This document shows positions 49,961-58,438 of a stretch of DNA of 64,000 nucleotides, piece after piece (position 1 is the stretch's first letter; each line of letters begins with the position of its first letter). The position numbers were made by a program, and so were the translations under genes. Where the stretch lies: positions 21,497 through 85,496 of the forward strand of contig VBKF01000137.1 in the NCBI GenBank assembly GCA_005888095.1, read 5' to 3'. The DNA comes from Deltaproteobacteria bacterium (GTDB lineage: Bacteria > Desulfobacterota > Binatia > DP-6). Under the pieces are notes generated by a model. That model made no database searches, was not told the origin of the DNA, and saw only the letters and a list, made by a program, of their open reading frames with translations.

Positions 49961-51682
49961 TCAGACTTGCGTCGACCCGAGCAGGTTCCCGCCGAGCCGC
50001 GCGTGGCCGACGCGCGGGTCGCCGATGACGTTGACGACCGACGGCTTGCCGGCCGCCATCGCGCGTTCGAGCGCCGGTCGGATCTCGTCGGGCCGGGTGA
50101 CGTGCTCGCCGTGGCAGCCGATCGCCTCGAACATGCGGTCGTAGCGGAGCTCGGGCAGCATGTCGAAGGGGTCGACGCGTCCCTTGAGCATCGGCATCTG
50201 ATCGAAGCTCGGTCCCCACGAGCCGTTGTTCCAGAGGAGCGTCACCAGGGGCAGGCGGTGCTTGAGCGCGGTCTCGAGCTCCATGCCGCCGATCCCGAAG
50301 CCGCCGTCGCCGATCACCACGATCACCTGCTTGCCGGGGCGCGCCAGCTGGGCGCCGATTCCCATGCCGATGCCGTGGCCGACGGGCGCGAGCGGTCCCG
50401 CGTCGACGATCTGCCCGGCGAAACGCGCTCCGAACCACTGCGAGAGCCATCCCGAGAGCGTGAAGCTGTCCACCACGAGCGTGGCATCCGGCTCCATCAC
50501 CGTGACGAGCTCGTCGACCACGCGCGCGGGATGAATCGGCACCGCGTCGCGGGCCGCACGGGCCTGCTCGGCGAGCGTGCGGTTGAAGGCACTGCGCACC
50601 TCGGCCACCTCTTTCCGCCACGAAGCGTAGCGCGCCCCGTCCAGCCCGCGGGCCGCCGCGCCGTCGAGGAGCTGGCGGAGCACGAGCTTCGGGTCGCCGA
50701 CGATCGGGATCCCGGCCGGGACGTGCCAGCCGATGCGGTCCGGCGCGGCGTCGACCTGGACGTACGTCGCCGCCGCGTTCCACGTCGGCGGACGTCCGAA
50801 GTGCTCGCCGCTCCAGAACTTGAAGCCGACGGCAAGCACGACGTCCGCGCGGCCGGTGAAGGGCTTCTTCCAGGCACCGCGCACGGCGAGCGGGTGGTCC
50901 TCGGGAACGGCGCCCTGGCCGGCGCGCCGCGCATAGACCGGGATCTCGAGTCGCGTGGCGAAGGCGAGGAGCTCGGCCGCCGCGTCAGACCAGAAGACCC
51001 CGTCGCCCGCGACCACCAGCGGACGCTCGGCGCGGGCGATCGCATCGAGCGCGCGTTCGATGGCGGCCGGGTCGCCGGCGCTGCGCAGGTCCGAGGGCGG
51101 ATAGAGGCGCGCGCCGGCCCGCTGCCGGGACACGTCGCCCTCCTGGTAGAGGACGTTGGTCGGGATCTCGACGAGCGCGGGGCCGGGCGGCGGATTCGTG
51201 GCCGCGCGAAAGGCGAGGCGGAGGTCGACCTCGATGGTGGACCAATCGAGCACGCGTTTCGTGAACTTCGAGAACGTCCGGCAGATCTCTGCCCCGTAGG
51301 CTTCCTGGAAGGAGCCGAGCTGGTCCTCCGTCGTGGGGTGCTGGCCGGCGATGCAGACGACGGCGCTGCCCGCGAGCCCGGCCACGCAGAGGCCGGTCAC
51401 GGCGTTCGTGAGCCCGCACCCGGCCGTGACCGAGAGCACGCCGGGCTGGCCGCTCGTGCGGGCGTAGCCGTCGGCGGCGTACGCGCACGACTGCTCGTGA
51501 CGCATGTGGATCATCTGCACGGCGTGCTCGCGGAGGTGAGCGAGGATCGGCCAGATGTGCCCTCCGTTCACCGTGAACAGGTGACGGACGCCAGCGGCAC
51601 CGAGGACCCGGGCGACGAGGGCGCCCCCATCGGCGCGCGCCGCGCCCGGACCGCTGGGTGCCCGGACGAGGGACTCGCCCAT
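49961..51682 (-). CDS. ThDP-dependent enzyme, 2-hydroxyacyl-CoA lyase-like
   Basis: The start at ATG 51682, with GGAGGGG upstream, gives 573 residues; ATG 51700 is an alternative. It has the three-domain ThDP layout: the catalytic glutamate in MRHEQSCAYAADGYAR, the middle domain (VVAGDGVFWSDAAAELLA) and the cofactor motif GDGGFGIGGMELETALKH ending LLWNN. Similarity is to oxalyl-CoA decarboxylase/2-hydroxyacyl-CoA lyase and acetolactate synthase large-subunit-like proteins. The middle domain lacks a clear ADP site, so the exact substrate is open. No small subunit is nearby. Confidence 0.88.
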   Translation of the reverse strand: MGESLVRAPSGPGAARADGGALVARVLGAAGVRHLFTVNGGHIWPILAHLREHAVQMIHMRHEQSCAYAADGYARTSGQPGVLSVTAGCGLTNAVTGLCVAGLAGSAVVCIAGQHPTTEDQLGSFQEAYGAEICRTFSKFTKRVLDWSTIEVDLRLAFRAATNPPPGPALVEIPTNVLYQEGDVSRQRAGARLYPPSDLRSAGDPAAIERALDAIARAERPLVVAGDGVFWSDAAAELLAFATRLEIPVYARRAGQGAVPEDHPLAVRGAWKKPFTGRADVVLAVGFKFWSGEHFGRPPTWNAAATYVQVDAAPDRIGWHVPAGIPIVGDPKLVLRQLLDGAAARGLDGARYASWRKEVAEVRSAFNRTLAEQARAARDAVPIHPARVVDELVTVMEPDATLVVDSFTLSGWLSQWFGARFAGQIVDAGPLAPVGHGIGMGIGAQLARPGKQVIVVIGDGGFGIGGMELETALKHRLPLVTLLWNNGSWGPSFDQMPMLKGRVDPFDMLPELRYDRMFEAIGCHGEHVTRPDEIRPALERAMAAGKPSVVNVIGDPRVGHARLGGNLLGSTQV

Positions 51683-51768
51683 GCTGCGCGTCCCCTCCAT
51701 CGCCGGGGCTGTAGCAAGGCCGGGCCGCGCGAGGCAAGCGAGCGTGCCATGGCGCCCCGGGTTGGGGC

Positions 51769-51797
51769 GTGACAAGCCGGTGCGGGGTGATTATCGT
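51769..51797 (+). promoter_or_regulatory. Promoter of small helical protein gene, -10 box 6 nt before ATG
   Basis: GTGACA (51769-51774), a 17-base spacer and TATCGT (51792-51797) precede the ATG at 51804. The transcript would begin at or after the A of ATG. Confidence 0.45.
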
Positions 51798-51803
51798 GGC
51801 GGA

Positions 51804-52169
51804 ATGACGGGTCGAGAGGCGTTGCTCAGCGCGTTCGACCGGCTCTTCGACGCAGCGGCGAGGAAGCTGAACGTCGCCTGCACGTCGGAGGAACGAGCCG
51901 AGGCGAAGGAGCAGTTCGCGAGCCGCTTCGATGCGGCGCTCGAGGTCGCGAAGCGCGCGCAGGTCACGGCGCTGCCCGAGGAGGCCCTGGCGGAGATGGA
52001 AGCGGCGATCGAGCAGCTGTCGCCCGCCGAGCTGGCGGGCCTCATCGCCTCGATTTCCCTCGCGCAGCAGACCCAGGAGATGCTGCGCGCGCTCGCCTTC
52101 CGCCAGGCCGAGCAACGCCTCCTCGAGCACCTGACGCGCCAGGCCGACACGCGCTACGGCGGGAATTGA
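51804..52169 (+). CDS. Hypothetical 121-residue helical protein
   Basis: The protein begins MTGREALLSAFDRLFDAAAR and is almost wholly helical with many A, E and L residues; no membrane segment. It ends RQADTRYGGN. No family was recognised. Charge pattern and helix length suggest a small coiled-coil protein. Its stop lies 24 bases before the second 309-bp element. Confidence 0.6.
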   Translation: MTGREALLSAFDRLFDAAARKLNVACTSEERAEAKEQFASRFDAALEVAKRAQVTALPEEALAEMEAAIEQLSPAELAGLIASISLAQQTQEMLRALAFRQAEQRLLEHLTRQADTRYGGN

Positions 52170-52193
52170 GGTCGGGCGCCCGGGCGGCGCCGC

Positions 52194-52502
52194 CTAGGAG
52201 CGCGACCCAAGACTTCTTGGGTCGCGAACCGGACGCGAGGGTGTTCCGTCGGGATCACGCCCGACTGTCCTGCCGCGGCTGGCGAAGCCAGCGCGGCAGA
52301 CGAACACGCGCGGTTCCACGGCTGCCGCAGACAGGCCTAATCGCCAACCGATAAACATGAGCGCCGCAAGACCTCTAGAACGGCGCGTGTCCGTTCTGCC
52401 GCGCTGGCTTCGCCAGCCGCGGCACAGCGGTCGCGCGTGACGGGAGCGCCACATGCTCGCGTCCGTGCCCGCGACCCAAGAAGTCTTGGGTCGCGCTCCT
52501 AG
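52194..52502 (+). mobile_element. 309-bp palindromic MITE-like element, copy 2
   Basis: This copy, in the same orientation as copy 1, also runs CTAG to CTAG in exactly 309 bases. Its two 33-bp terminal repeats are perfect. It differs from copy 1 at about 14 positions, most in the central 80 bases. The internal 29-bp arm at 52271-52299 is unchanged. It lies between a small helical-protein gene and a hypothetical gene whose start is unclear. Confidence 0.85.
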
Positions 52503-52525
52503 CTTCATCTTTTCACTTCTGCGCG

Positions 52526-53011
52526 TTGACCTTCAGCCGGGGCGCTGGTAGCTTTGCGCGCGCCTTGCCGGAGACGCGCGCAAAGGTCATCGAGGTCGAC
52601 TTCGCAGCCCGCCGGCGCGTACGACCGGTGCGCCGCCCGCACGCCGTTCGGCCGCGCCAGCTCGGCGCGCTGCACGCGCTCAAACGCTCGGGTGACTTCC
52701 TCGTCTTCTGGCGCCCGCCGGCGCGTCGTCACGCGGGCGAGTACCTCGGCGGGCGGTGGGACTGGGGCTGGACGCTGTTCGTGTGGACGAGCGACGCGGC
52801 CGTCGGCCCGGTGTGGGGCGATCTCGTCGACGGGCGCGGCTACGTCCCGCAGCGGATGACGCGCTCGGGCTTCTGCGCGTTCTTGCGGCGCGCCAGCGAC
52901 GTCGGGGGGCTGCTGATGGACGGCGAGCTCGACGGGGGCGGACACGTGATCCGCGCCGATACGGAGCAGCTCATCCGGCGCGACGAAGCGCTCGTCGCAC
53001 TCGGACGCTGA
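52526..53011 (+). CDS. Hypothetical protein, start unclear next to element
   Basis: The frame encodes up to 161 residues; candidate starts are TTG 52526 and TTG 52565, both without clear ribosome-binding sites. The core WRPPARRHAGEYLGGRWDWG and then W-T-L-F-V-W-T-S-D-A-A-V-G-P-V-W-G looks conserved and tryptophan-rich. The 309-bp element ends 24 bases before the first TTG, so its insertion may have removed the native promoter and start. No family was recognised. Confidence 0.55.
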   Translation: MTFSRGAGSFARALPETRAKVIEVDFAARRRVRPVRRPHAVRPRQLGALHALKRSGDFLVFWRPPARRHAGEYLGGRWDWGWTLFVWTSDAAVGPVWGDLVDGRGYVPQRMTRSGFCAFLRRASDVGGLLMDGELDGGGHVIRADTEQLIRRDEALVALGR

Positions 53012-53051
53012 CGGACTGTGGCGCCGCGAGGCGGCGCCGAGGTAGTTGGGG

Positions 53052-54224
53052 ATGAGGGCAACACGAAGAGCGGCGGCCGTGGCGGCGTGGGGCGCGCTCA
53101 TCGCGTCCGCCGCGCTGGCGAGGACCCACCAGCCGGAGGTGGCGGCCGCGCCCGCGGCCTATCTCGTGATCGACGCGGACAGCGGCACCGTGCTGGCCGA
53201 GCACGACGCCCACCGCCGCTGGCCGCCCGCGTCGATGACGAAGATGATGACCGTCTTGCTCGCCATGGAGCGGGTGCAGGACCGGACCCTCTCGCTCGAC
53301 GAGCCGGTGCGGACGTCGGCGTGGGCGAGCCGCATCGGCGGCTCGCAGGTCTACCTGGCGGCGGGCGAGACGTTCCCGCTCGGGGAGCTGCTGAAGGCGA
53401 TCATGATCGCGTCCGCGAACGACGCCGCCGTCGCGGTGGCGGAGCACATCGCGGGGTCGTCGGCGGCGTTCGTCGACCTCATGAACGCCCGCGCCAAGGC
53501 GCTCGGTCTCGCCGACACGACGTATCAGAGCCCGCATGGCCTTCCCCCCGGGAAGGGGCAGACGGCGGACATGACCAGCGCGCACGACCTCGCCGTGCTC
53601 GCCCGAGAGCTGATGAAGTTTCCGGAGGTGATGCGCTGGGCCGGTACGCCGGCCGCGGGGTTCCGCAACGACACCCTGCAGATGTCGAACACGAACCACC
53701 TGGTGCGCACCTATGCCGGCGCCACCGGTCTCAAGACGGGCTACTACCGCGAGTCCGGCTTCTCGGTCACCGCCACCGCGACGCGCAACGACCTCAGTCT
53801 GATCGCGGTCGTCCTCGGGGTGCCGACCAAGCCGGGCTGCTTCGCCGAGGCGGCCCGGTTGATGAACGAGGCGTTCGCCGGCTACCGGATGGTCGCCGCG
53901 GCGCGGCGTGCGGCGGTGGTGAGCGAGGTCCCGGTCGCCGGGGGCACGGACGACCGGGTGAAGGCGCTCGCCACCAGCGACCTGCTCGTCCTCGTCAAGC
54001 GCGCGGAGGATCGGGGGATCGTGGTCGAGGCGCGTGTTCCTCGTCTGCTGCAGGCGCCGGTCCGTCGCAGCCAGCCGCTCGGCGACGTCGTCATCCGCCG
54101 CGGCGACCAGGAGCTCGGCAAGGTCACCGTCGTCGCCGACCGGGACGTCGAAGCGACGGGCTGGCTCTCCTGGCTCTGGAACCGAGCGCTGTCCGGGCGG
54201 ACGACGCACAGCGACGCGCGCTGA
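53052..54224 (+). CDS. D-alanyl-D-alanine carboxypeptidase (PBP5/DacA-like)
   Basis: ATG 53052 gives 390 residues with a signal peptide (residues 1-25, RATRRAAAVAAWGALIASA). The transpeptidase-fold motifs are present: serine 61 in PPASMTKMM (S-x-x-K), serine 121 in SANDAA (S-x-N) and lysine 228 in LKTGYYRESG (K-T-G). A C-terminal beta-domain and an amphipathic tail (GWLSWLWNRAL) that could anchor it to the membrane follow. It trims peptidoglycan pentapeptides. Confidence 0.93.
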   Translation: MRATRRAAAVAAWGALIASAALARTHQPEVAAAPAAYLVIDADSGTVLAEHDAHRRWPPASMTKMMTVLLAMERVQDRTLSLDEPVRTSAWASRIGGSQVYLAAGETFPLGELLKAIMIASANDAAVAVAEHIAGSSAAFVDLMNARAKALGLADTTYQSPHGLPPGKGQTADMTSAHDLAVLARELMKFPEVMRWAGTPAAGFRNDTLQMSNTNHLVRTYAGATGLKTGYYRESGFSVTATATRNDLSLIAVVLGVPTKPGCFAEAARLMNEAFAGYRMVAAARRAAVVSEVPVAGGTDDRVKALATSDLLVLVKRAEDRGIVVEARVPRLLQAPVRRSQPLGDVVIRRGDQELGKVTVVADRDVEATGWLSWLWNRALSGRTTHSDAR

Positions 54225-54260
54225 CGCCGTCGGTCGAACCCGTCGCTTCGGCAGGCCTGC

Positions 54261-54476
54261 TCAGGCCTCGAAAGTCGGCTCCGGACCCTCGAGGCGGATG
54301 TCGTCGGGCAGGACCATGAGGGAGGGGCCGGAGTCGAAGTCGACGAAGACCAGGGTGCGGCCGATGTTGTCGAGCGCGTAGCGAATCGTGCCGGCGGTCT
54401 CACGGGGCAGGTGGCCGCGGTGGTGGGCCACCGTGCGAACCGTGCGACAGCGCTTTCCGCAGAGCGTTCGGTCCAT
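54261..54476 (-). CDS. Hypothetical 71-residue protein
   Basis: The C-terminal half GTIRYALDNIGRTLVFVDFD followed by SGPSLMVLPDDIRLE has the look of a small beta-barrel conserved in many bacteria, with L-G-R-x-L-x-x-V-x-F. The N-terminal part has two cysteines (LCGKRC). ATG 54476 is chosen; GTG 54479 is possible. Function unknown. Confidence 0.5.
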   Translation of the reverse strand: MDRTLCGKRCRTVRTVAHHRGHLPRETAGTIRYALDNIGRTLVFVDFDSGPSLMVLPDDIRLEGPEPTFEA

Positions 54477-54665
54477 CACTGTCGTAGCGTAGCAACACGC
54501 GTACCATCCTCGAAAGTCAACGACATACGAGTTTCGCGAGCGTTGCGGGTCGGCAATCCCGCCACATGGCCAGGGAATCGGTCACGCCTGCGCGTTTTCA
54601 GGTGTCGGTCGTACGACACGACGGCTCGGTTTGAGAGTCGATGGGGCGCCCGGTACCGTTCCCGT

Positions 54666-54986
54666 ATGGCTCGCATCCGGCTTGGCCATGCCAGGCCGCA
54701 CATGCACCTCGCGCGTGCCGTGCTCGGGGCGGATGGGTGCGTCGTGGCCGGTGCCGGTACGACGCTCGTGCCCGGCGTGGTTCGGTCGCTCGCGCGGCTC
54801 GGCGTGCAGAGCGTCGAGGTCGAGGAGGCCGAGGACGTCGCGGAGTGGGAGGAGGACAAGGATCTGGCTCGGGCGCTCGCCGACCTCGAGGCACGCTTTG
54901 CCGCAGAGCCGGCAGATCCGATCCTCGACGCGCTCAAGGCAGCCCTCGTCCGCCACCTGCGCACCCGCGCCGGGGACGGGTCCTGA
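54666..54986 (+). CDS. Hypothetical 106-residue protein coupled to HDOD gene
   Basis: The protein begins MARIRLGHARPHMHLARAVL. The phrase ARAVLGADGCVVAGAGTTLV resembles the N-terminal beta-hairpin found in front of many HD-GYP/HDOD proteins. The tail is helical and acidic (EEAEDVAEWEEDKDLARALA). Its TGA overlaps the only plausible start codon of the HDOD gene, so the two are translated together, or were once one protein split by a frameshift. Confidence 0.65.
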   Translation: MARIRLGHARPHMHLARAVLGADGCVVAGAGTTLVPGVVRSLARLGVQSVEVEEAEDVAEWEEDKDLARALADLEARFAAEPADPILDALKAALVRHLRTRAGDGS

Positions 54987-55816
54987 CCGAAGGCGAGGAC
55001 ATCCGCCGGCGGGTCGACCGGCTGCGGGAGCTGCCGACGGTTCCGGTCATCATCCAGCGGGTCGTCGAGGCGCTCGACCGGCAGGAGGGCGGCCATGCGG
55101 AGGCGGCCGCGCTGATCGAGACCGACCAGGTGCTCACCGCTCACCTGCTGCGGGTCGCCAACTCGGCCTTCTACGGGCTCTCGGGAACGATCGCTTCTGT
55201 CGGGCAGGCACTCACCGTTCTCGGGACGACCGTCGCACGGAGCCTCGTCTACAGCACCGCCGTCCTCGACCTGCACATCGATCTGCGCGGCTTCTGGGAG
55301 CACTCCGTCGGCACCGCCGTGGCGGCCGGCACGCTTGCCCGGCATCTCGGGCTTCCGCATCCCGAGGAGGTGTCGGGCGCGGGCCTCCTGCACGACCTCG
55401 GCAAGGTCGTGCTCTACCGTCAGGCGCCCGAGGCCTTCGCGGCGGTCCTGGACCGCGCGGCGGCGGAGGGCACTCGCTTCGCCGAGGCGGAGCGCGCGCT
55501 CCTCGGCGTCGACCACGCCGAGATCGCCGGCTGGCTGCTCGGGCGCTGGCGCGTTCCCCCCCGCCTCGTGGAGCCGGTGGTGTTCCACCACGCGCCCGAG
55601 CAGGCGCGGACCGCGCCGCTCGAGACCGCTGTCGTGCACGTCGCCAACACGCTCGTGCGGGCCTATGGTTACGGCTTCGGCGGTGATCGGCGCATCCCGG
55701 CGATCGCGCCCGCGGCGTGGGATCGCCTGGGCCTGGACGCCCGCGACCTCGACCGCGTGGTCGCGGCCTTCGAGGCCGACCTGCTGCGTGCGTGCGAGGC
55801 CGTGGCCGGGGCCTGA
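54983..55816 (+). CDS. HDOD-domain signalling protein
   Basis: No ATG, GTG or TTG precedes the conserved LRELPTVPVIIQRVVEAL start of the HDOD fold, so the CTG at 54983, overlapping the previous TGA as CTGA, is proposed; frameshifting is an alternative. The 277-residue product has LLRVANSAFYGLSGTIASVG, typical of HDOD, and AGLLHDLGKVVLYRQ and FHHAPEQA, with the HD pair kept. These proteins act in signalling and regulation. It is followed by an enhancer-binding-protein gene that overlaps by one base. Confidence 0.75.
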   Translation: MTEGEDIRRRVDRLRELPTVPVIIQRVVEALDRQEGGHAEAAALIETDQVLTAHLLRVANSAFYGLSGTIASVGQALTVLGTTVARSLVYSTAVLDLHIDLRGFWEHSVGTAVAAGTLARHLGLPHPEEVSGAGLLHDLGKVVLYRQAPEAFAAVLDRAAAEGTRFAEAERALLGVDHAEIAGWLLGRWRVPPRLVEPVVFHHAPEQARTAPLETAVVHVANTLVRAYGYGFGGDRRIPAIAPAAWDRLGLDARDLDRVVAAFEADLLRACEAVAGA

Positions 55817-57360
55817 TGGAGATGGAGGAGGAGCGGCTCCGGCGCGCGCTCCGCGAGGCGAGCAGCGCGCTCATCCGCAGCATCGAGGAGCTCTCCTTCG
55901 TGCGGCTCGTGGGCGACGCCCTGGCAGGGGAGATCGAGTCGGCGGCCGTCGCCCGAGCGCTCGTCGGCCTGCTGCGCGACGAGCTCGGGCTCGAGTTCGC
56001 CGCGCTGTGGACGGTCGACGAGGTCGCGGGCGGGCTGCGCGCGGCCGCGTACGCGCGAGCGGGTGATGCGGCGCCCGCGGGGCCGTTGCCCGACGCGCCG
56101 CTCGTACCCTTCAGCTCCGGGTCGGTCGGCGCGGCCGTCTCGGGGACGCCGGTCCGGCTGCTGGAGACCACGGGCGAGCCGGCGCTCCCGCCCGAGGCGG
56201 CGGGCGTCGGGTCGCTCCTCTGCTTCCCCGTCGTGGCGCGCGGGCGGACGGTCGCGGTGATCGGGATCGGCGCAGGGCGGCCGGACGGCGTCGACGCCGA
56301 GCACGAGCGGCTCGTCGCGCTCGTCGCCCCGACGGTCGCCCTGGCCCTCGAGAGCGCGGGGCTCGTCCAGCGCCTCGCCTCCGAGAACCGGGCGCTCCGG
56401 GCGGAGCTGAGCGAGCGGTGCGCAGCCGGCGGCATGGTCGGCACGAGCCCGGCATGCCGGCAGCTCCTCGCCACGGTCGCCCGCCTCGCCGAGGTGGACG
56501 TCACCGTCCTCGTGCTCGGGGCGAGCGGCACCGGCAAGGAGATGGTGGCGCGCGCGCTGCACCACGGCGGCCGTCGCCGCGACGCGCCATTCGTGGCGGT
56601 CAACTGCGCGGCGCTGCCCGAGACGCTCCTCGAGAGCGAGCTCTTCGGCATCGAGCGCGGCGTCGCGACCGGCGTGGAACGGCGCGCGGGCGTGATCGAG
56701 CGCGCCAGCGGCGGCACGCTGCTGCTCGACGAGATCGGCGACATGAGCCCCGTGGTCCAGGCGAAGCTCCTGCGCGTGCTGCAGGAGCGCGAGGTGACGC
56801 GCGTCGGCGGGGCCCGGCCGATCCCGGTCGACGTGCGCGTCGTCGCCGCGACGCACCGGGACCTCGAGCGGGCCGTGCGGGATGGCGGCTTCCGCGAGGA
56901 CCTCTACTTCCGCCTGAAGGTCGCGACCGTGCGCGTGCCGACGCTCGCCGAGCGGCGCGAGGACGTTCCCCTCCTGGCGCACCATTTTCTCGCGCGTGCG
57001 GCCGCGAGACACGGGCGCGCGGGTCTCCGCCTCTCGCCCGAGGCAGTCGCCGCGCTCGTGGCACGAGCGTGGCCGGGAAACGTCCGTGAGCTCGAGAACG
57101 TGATCGAGCAGGCCGCCGTGATGGCCGAAGGACCGGTCATCGGTCCCGCCGACGTCGGGGACACCCCGACCGCCCGGACCGAGCACGAGCTCGACTACCG
57201 GGGCGTGGTCGGCGCGGCCGTCGACCACACCGAGCGGGCGCTCATCGCCCGCGCCCTCGCAGCCGCCGGCCAGAACCGGACGCGTGCCGCCCGGCTGCTC
57301 GGGATCGGGCGGCGAACGCTCCTCTACAAGCTGAAGCGCCACGGGCTCGTGGAGCCCTGA
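55816..57360 (+). CDS. GAF-AAA+ regulator lacking the GAFTGA loop
   Basis: The 514-residue protein starts at ATG 55816 (TGATG overlap with HDOD). It has a GAF sensor (about residues 55-185), an AAA+ domain with Walker A GASGTGKE (235-242) and Walker B TLLLDEIGD (near 302), and a Fis-like helix-turn-helix (residues 465-514, QNRTRAARLLGIGRRTLLYK). The sigma54-contact loop reads GVATGV (282-287) where GAFTGA is expected. Without the phenylalanine it probably does not activate sigma54 polymerase by the usual route. HDOD and GAF together suggest a signalling operon. Confidence 0.88.
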   Translation: MEMEEERLRRALREASSALIRSIEELSFVRLVGDALAGEIESAAVARALVGLLRDELGLEFAALWTVDEVAGGLRAAAYARAGDAAPAGPLPDAPLVPFSSGSVGAAVSGTPVRLLETTGEPALPPEAAGVGSLLCFPVVARGRTVAVIGIGAGRPDGVDAEHERLVALVAPTVALALESAGLVQRLASENRALRAELSERCAAGGMVGTSPACRQLLATVARLAEVDVTVLVLGASGTGKEMVARALHHGGRRRDAPFVAVNCAALPETLLESELFGIERGVATGVERRAGVIERASGGTLLLDEIGDMSPVVQAKLLRVLQEREVTRVGGARPIPVDVRVVAATHRDLERAVRDGGFREDLYFRLKVATVRVPTLAERREDVPLLAHHFLARAAARHGRAGLRLSPEAVAALVARAWPGNVRELENVIEQAAVMAEGPVIGPADVGDTPTARTEHELDYRGVVGAAVDHTERALIARALAAAGQNRTRAARLLGIGRRTLLYKLKRHGLVEP

Positions 57361-57730
57361 CGGGGGTGCGCAGCCGGCTGCACCCGCAAGGCCGGCGGTG
57401 CGCATCCGGGTGCGCGCCCCGCCCGGCGGAGCGGTCACGGGCCGGCGGCCGGCACTTCGGGAAATCCCGTAGTCGTGGGCCGCGCAGGATGGTGCGCACC
57501 TCGCGCCCGAATGGTCCAGCCGGCGGATGGCACGCGCGATGCGTCGCACCCCCCGGCATGGAGTCCTTGCCCGCGCCGCTGACGCCGAGGCTGGTCCTCG
57601 TCCCCGAGGTCCTGCCGCCAGCGGTCGCGCAGGAGCTCGACCGCGATGCACCGGGGGCCGGCGACTACCCGCGTTCGCCGGAACCGCTGGGCCTCCTGGT
57701 GGACGTCTATGGATAGCGCACGGGGGGAGC
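57361..57730. other. Intergenic region with hairpin and one doubtful small frame
   Basis: A 6-bp hairpin (GGGTGC 57364-57369 with GCACCC 57380-57385) directly follows the regulator gene and may be a terminator, without a T-run. An open frame at 57558-57716 could encode a 52-residue peptide (MESLPAPLTPRLVLVPEVLP), but has no ribosome-binding site or known relative and is not claimed as a gene. Confidence 0.4.
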
Positions 57731-58438
57731 TCACGACTCGAGGCGAGCCACGAGCTCGGCGAGCGTCCGGACGCGCGGCACACCCGGGGGGAGGGGAGCG
57801 AGCCGTCCCTCGCGGTCGACCAGCACGGCACGCAGCCCGGCGGCCCGGGCGCCCTCGACGTCGGCGACCACCTCGTTGCCCGCATGCAGCGCCTCGGCCG
57901 GCGGGACGCCGAGCGCCTCGAGGGCGAGGTGGAAGATCGCCGGGTCGGGCTTCGCGACGCCCGCGCGCGTCGAATGGACGATCCGGTCGACGAGCGGGGC
58001 GAGGCCGAGCTGGTCGAGCAGCCCGACCAGGCGGGTGTCGAAGTTCGAGACGACCCCGACGCGCAGGCCGCGGGCGCGCAGCGCGCGCAGCGCCTCGGGC
58101 GCGTCGGCGAAGACCCGCCACGCGGCCGCACGGGCATAGAAGTCGAAGAGCTCCGCGAAGCACGCATCGAAATGCGACGACATGCCGGCGGCGCCAAAGG
58201 TGCGGCGGACGACCGCGTACCACCACGCGCGCTCGTGGTCGGCGAGCCGAGCCGGGCTGCCGCCGGGAAAGGCGAGGGGTGGGGCGGCGGCCAGCGCGGT
58301 CCGGAAGCCGCGCTCCACCTCCGCCGGCGCGAGCGTGATGCCGTGCCGGGCAGCGAGGCGCGCATAGGTCGTCCCCACCGGCTCGGCGACCTCGAAGAGC
58401 GTGCCGGCGGCGTCGAGCGTGACGGCGCCGAGGGGCAT
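57731..58438 (-). CDS. HAD-superfamily hydrolase, subfamily IA
   Basis: The 235-residue protein has motif I altered to TLDAAGTLFE (D-A-A-G-T in place of D-x-D-G-T), motif II in VVSNFDTR, the lysine and aspartate of GVAKPDPAIF and motif IV in HAGNEVVADVEGA. With motif I reading LDAAGTL, the second, acid/base aspartate is an alanine, as in some HAD dehalogenase-like or non-phosphatase members. ATG 58438 overlaps the VOC stop by one base. It is the last gene of a three-gene minus-strand operon. Confidence 0.8.
   Translation of the reverse strand: MPLGAVTLDAAGTLFEVAEPVGTTYARLAARHGITLAPAEVERGFRTALAAAPPLAFPGGSPARLADHERAWWYAVVRRTFGAAGMSSHFDACFAELFDFYARAAAWRVFADAPEALRALRARGLRVGVVSNFDTRLVGLLDQLGLAPLVDRIVHSTRAGVAKPDPAIFHLALEALGVPPAEALHAGNEVVADVEGARAAGLRAVLVDREGRLAPLPPGVPRVRTLAELVARLES

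Noticed and set aside
57558..57716. 52-codon frame between the regulator and HAD genes
   Set aside because: There is no ribosome-binding site, promoter or recognisable similarity; kept only as a note in the intergenic entry.
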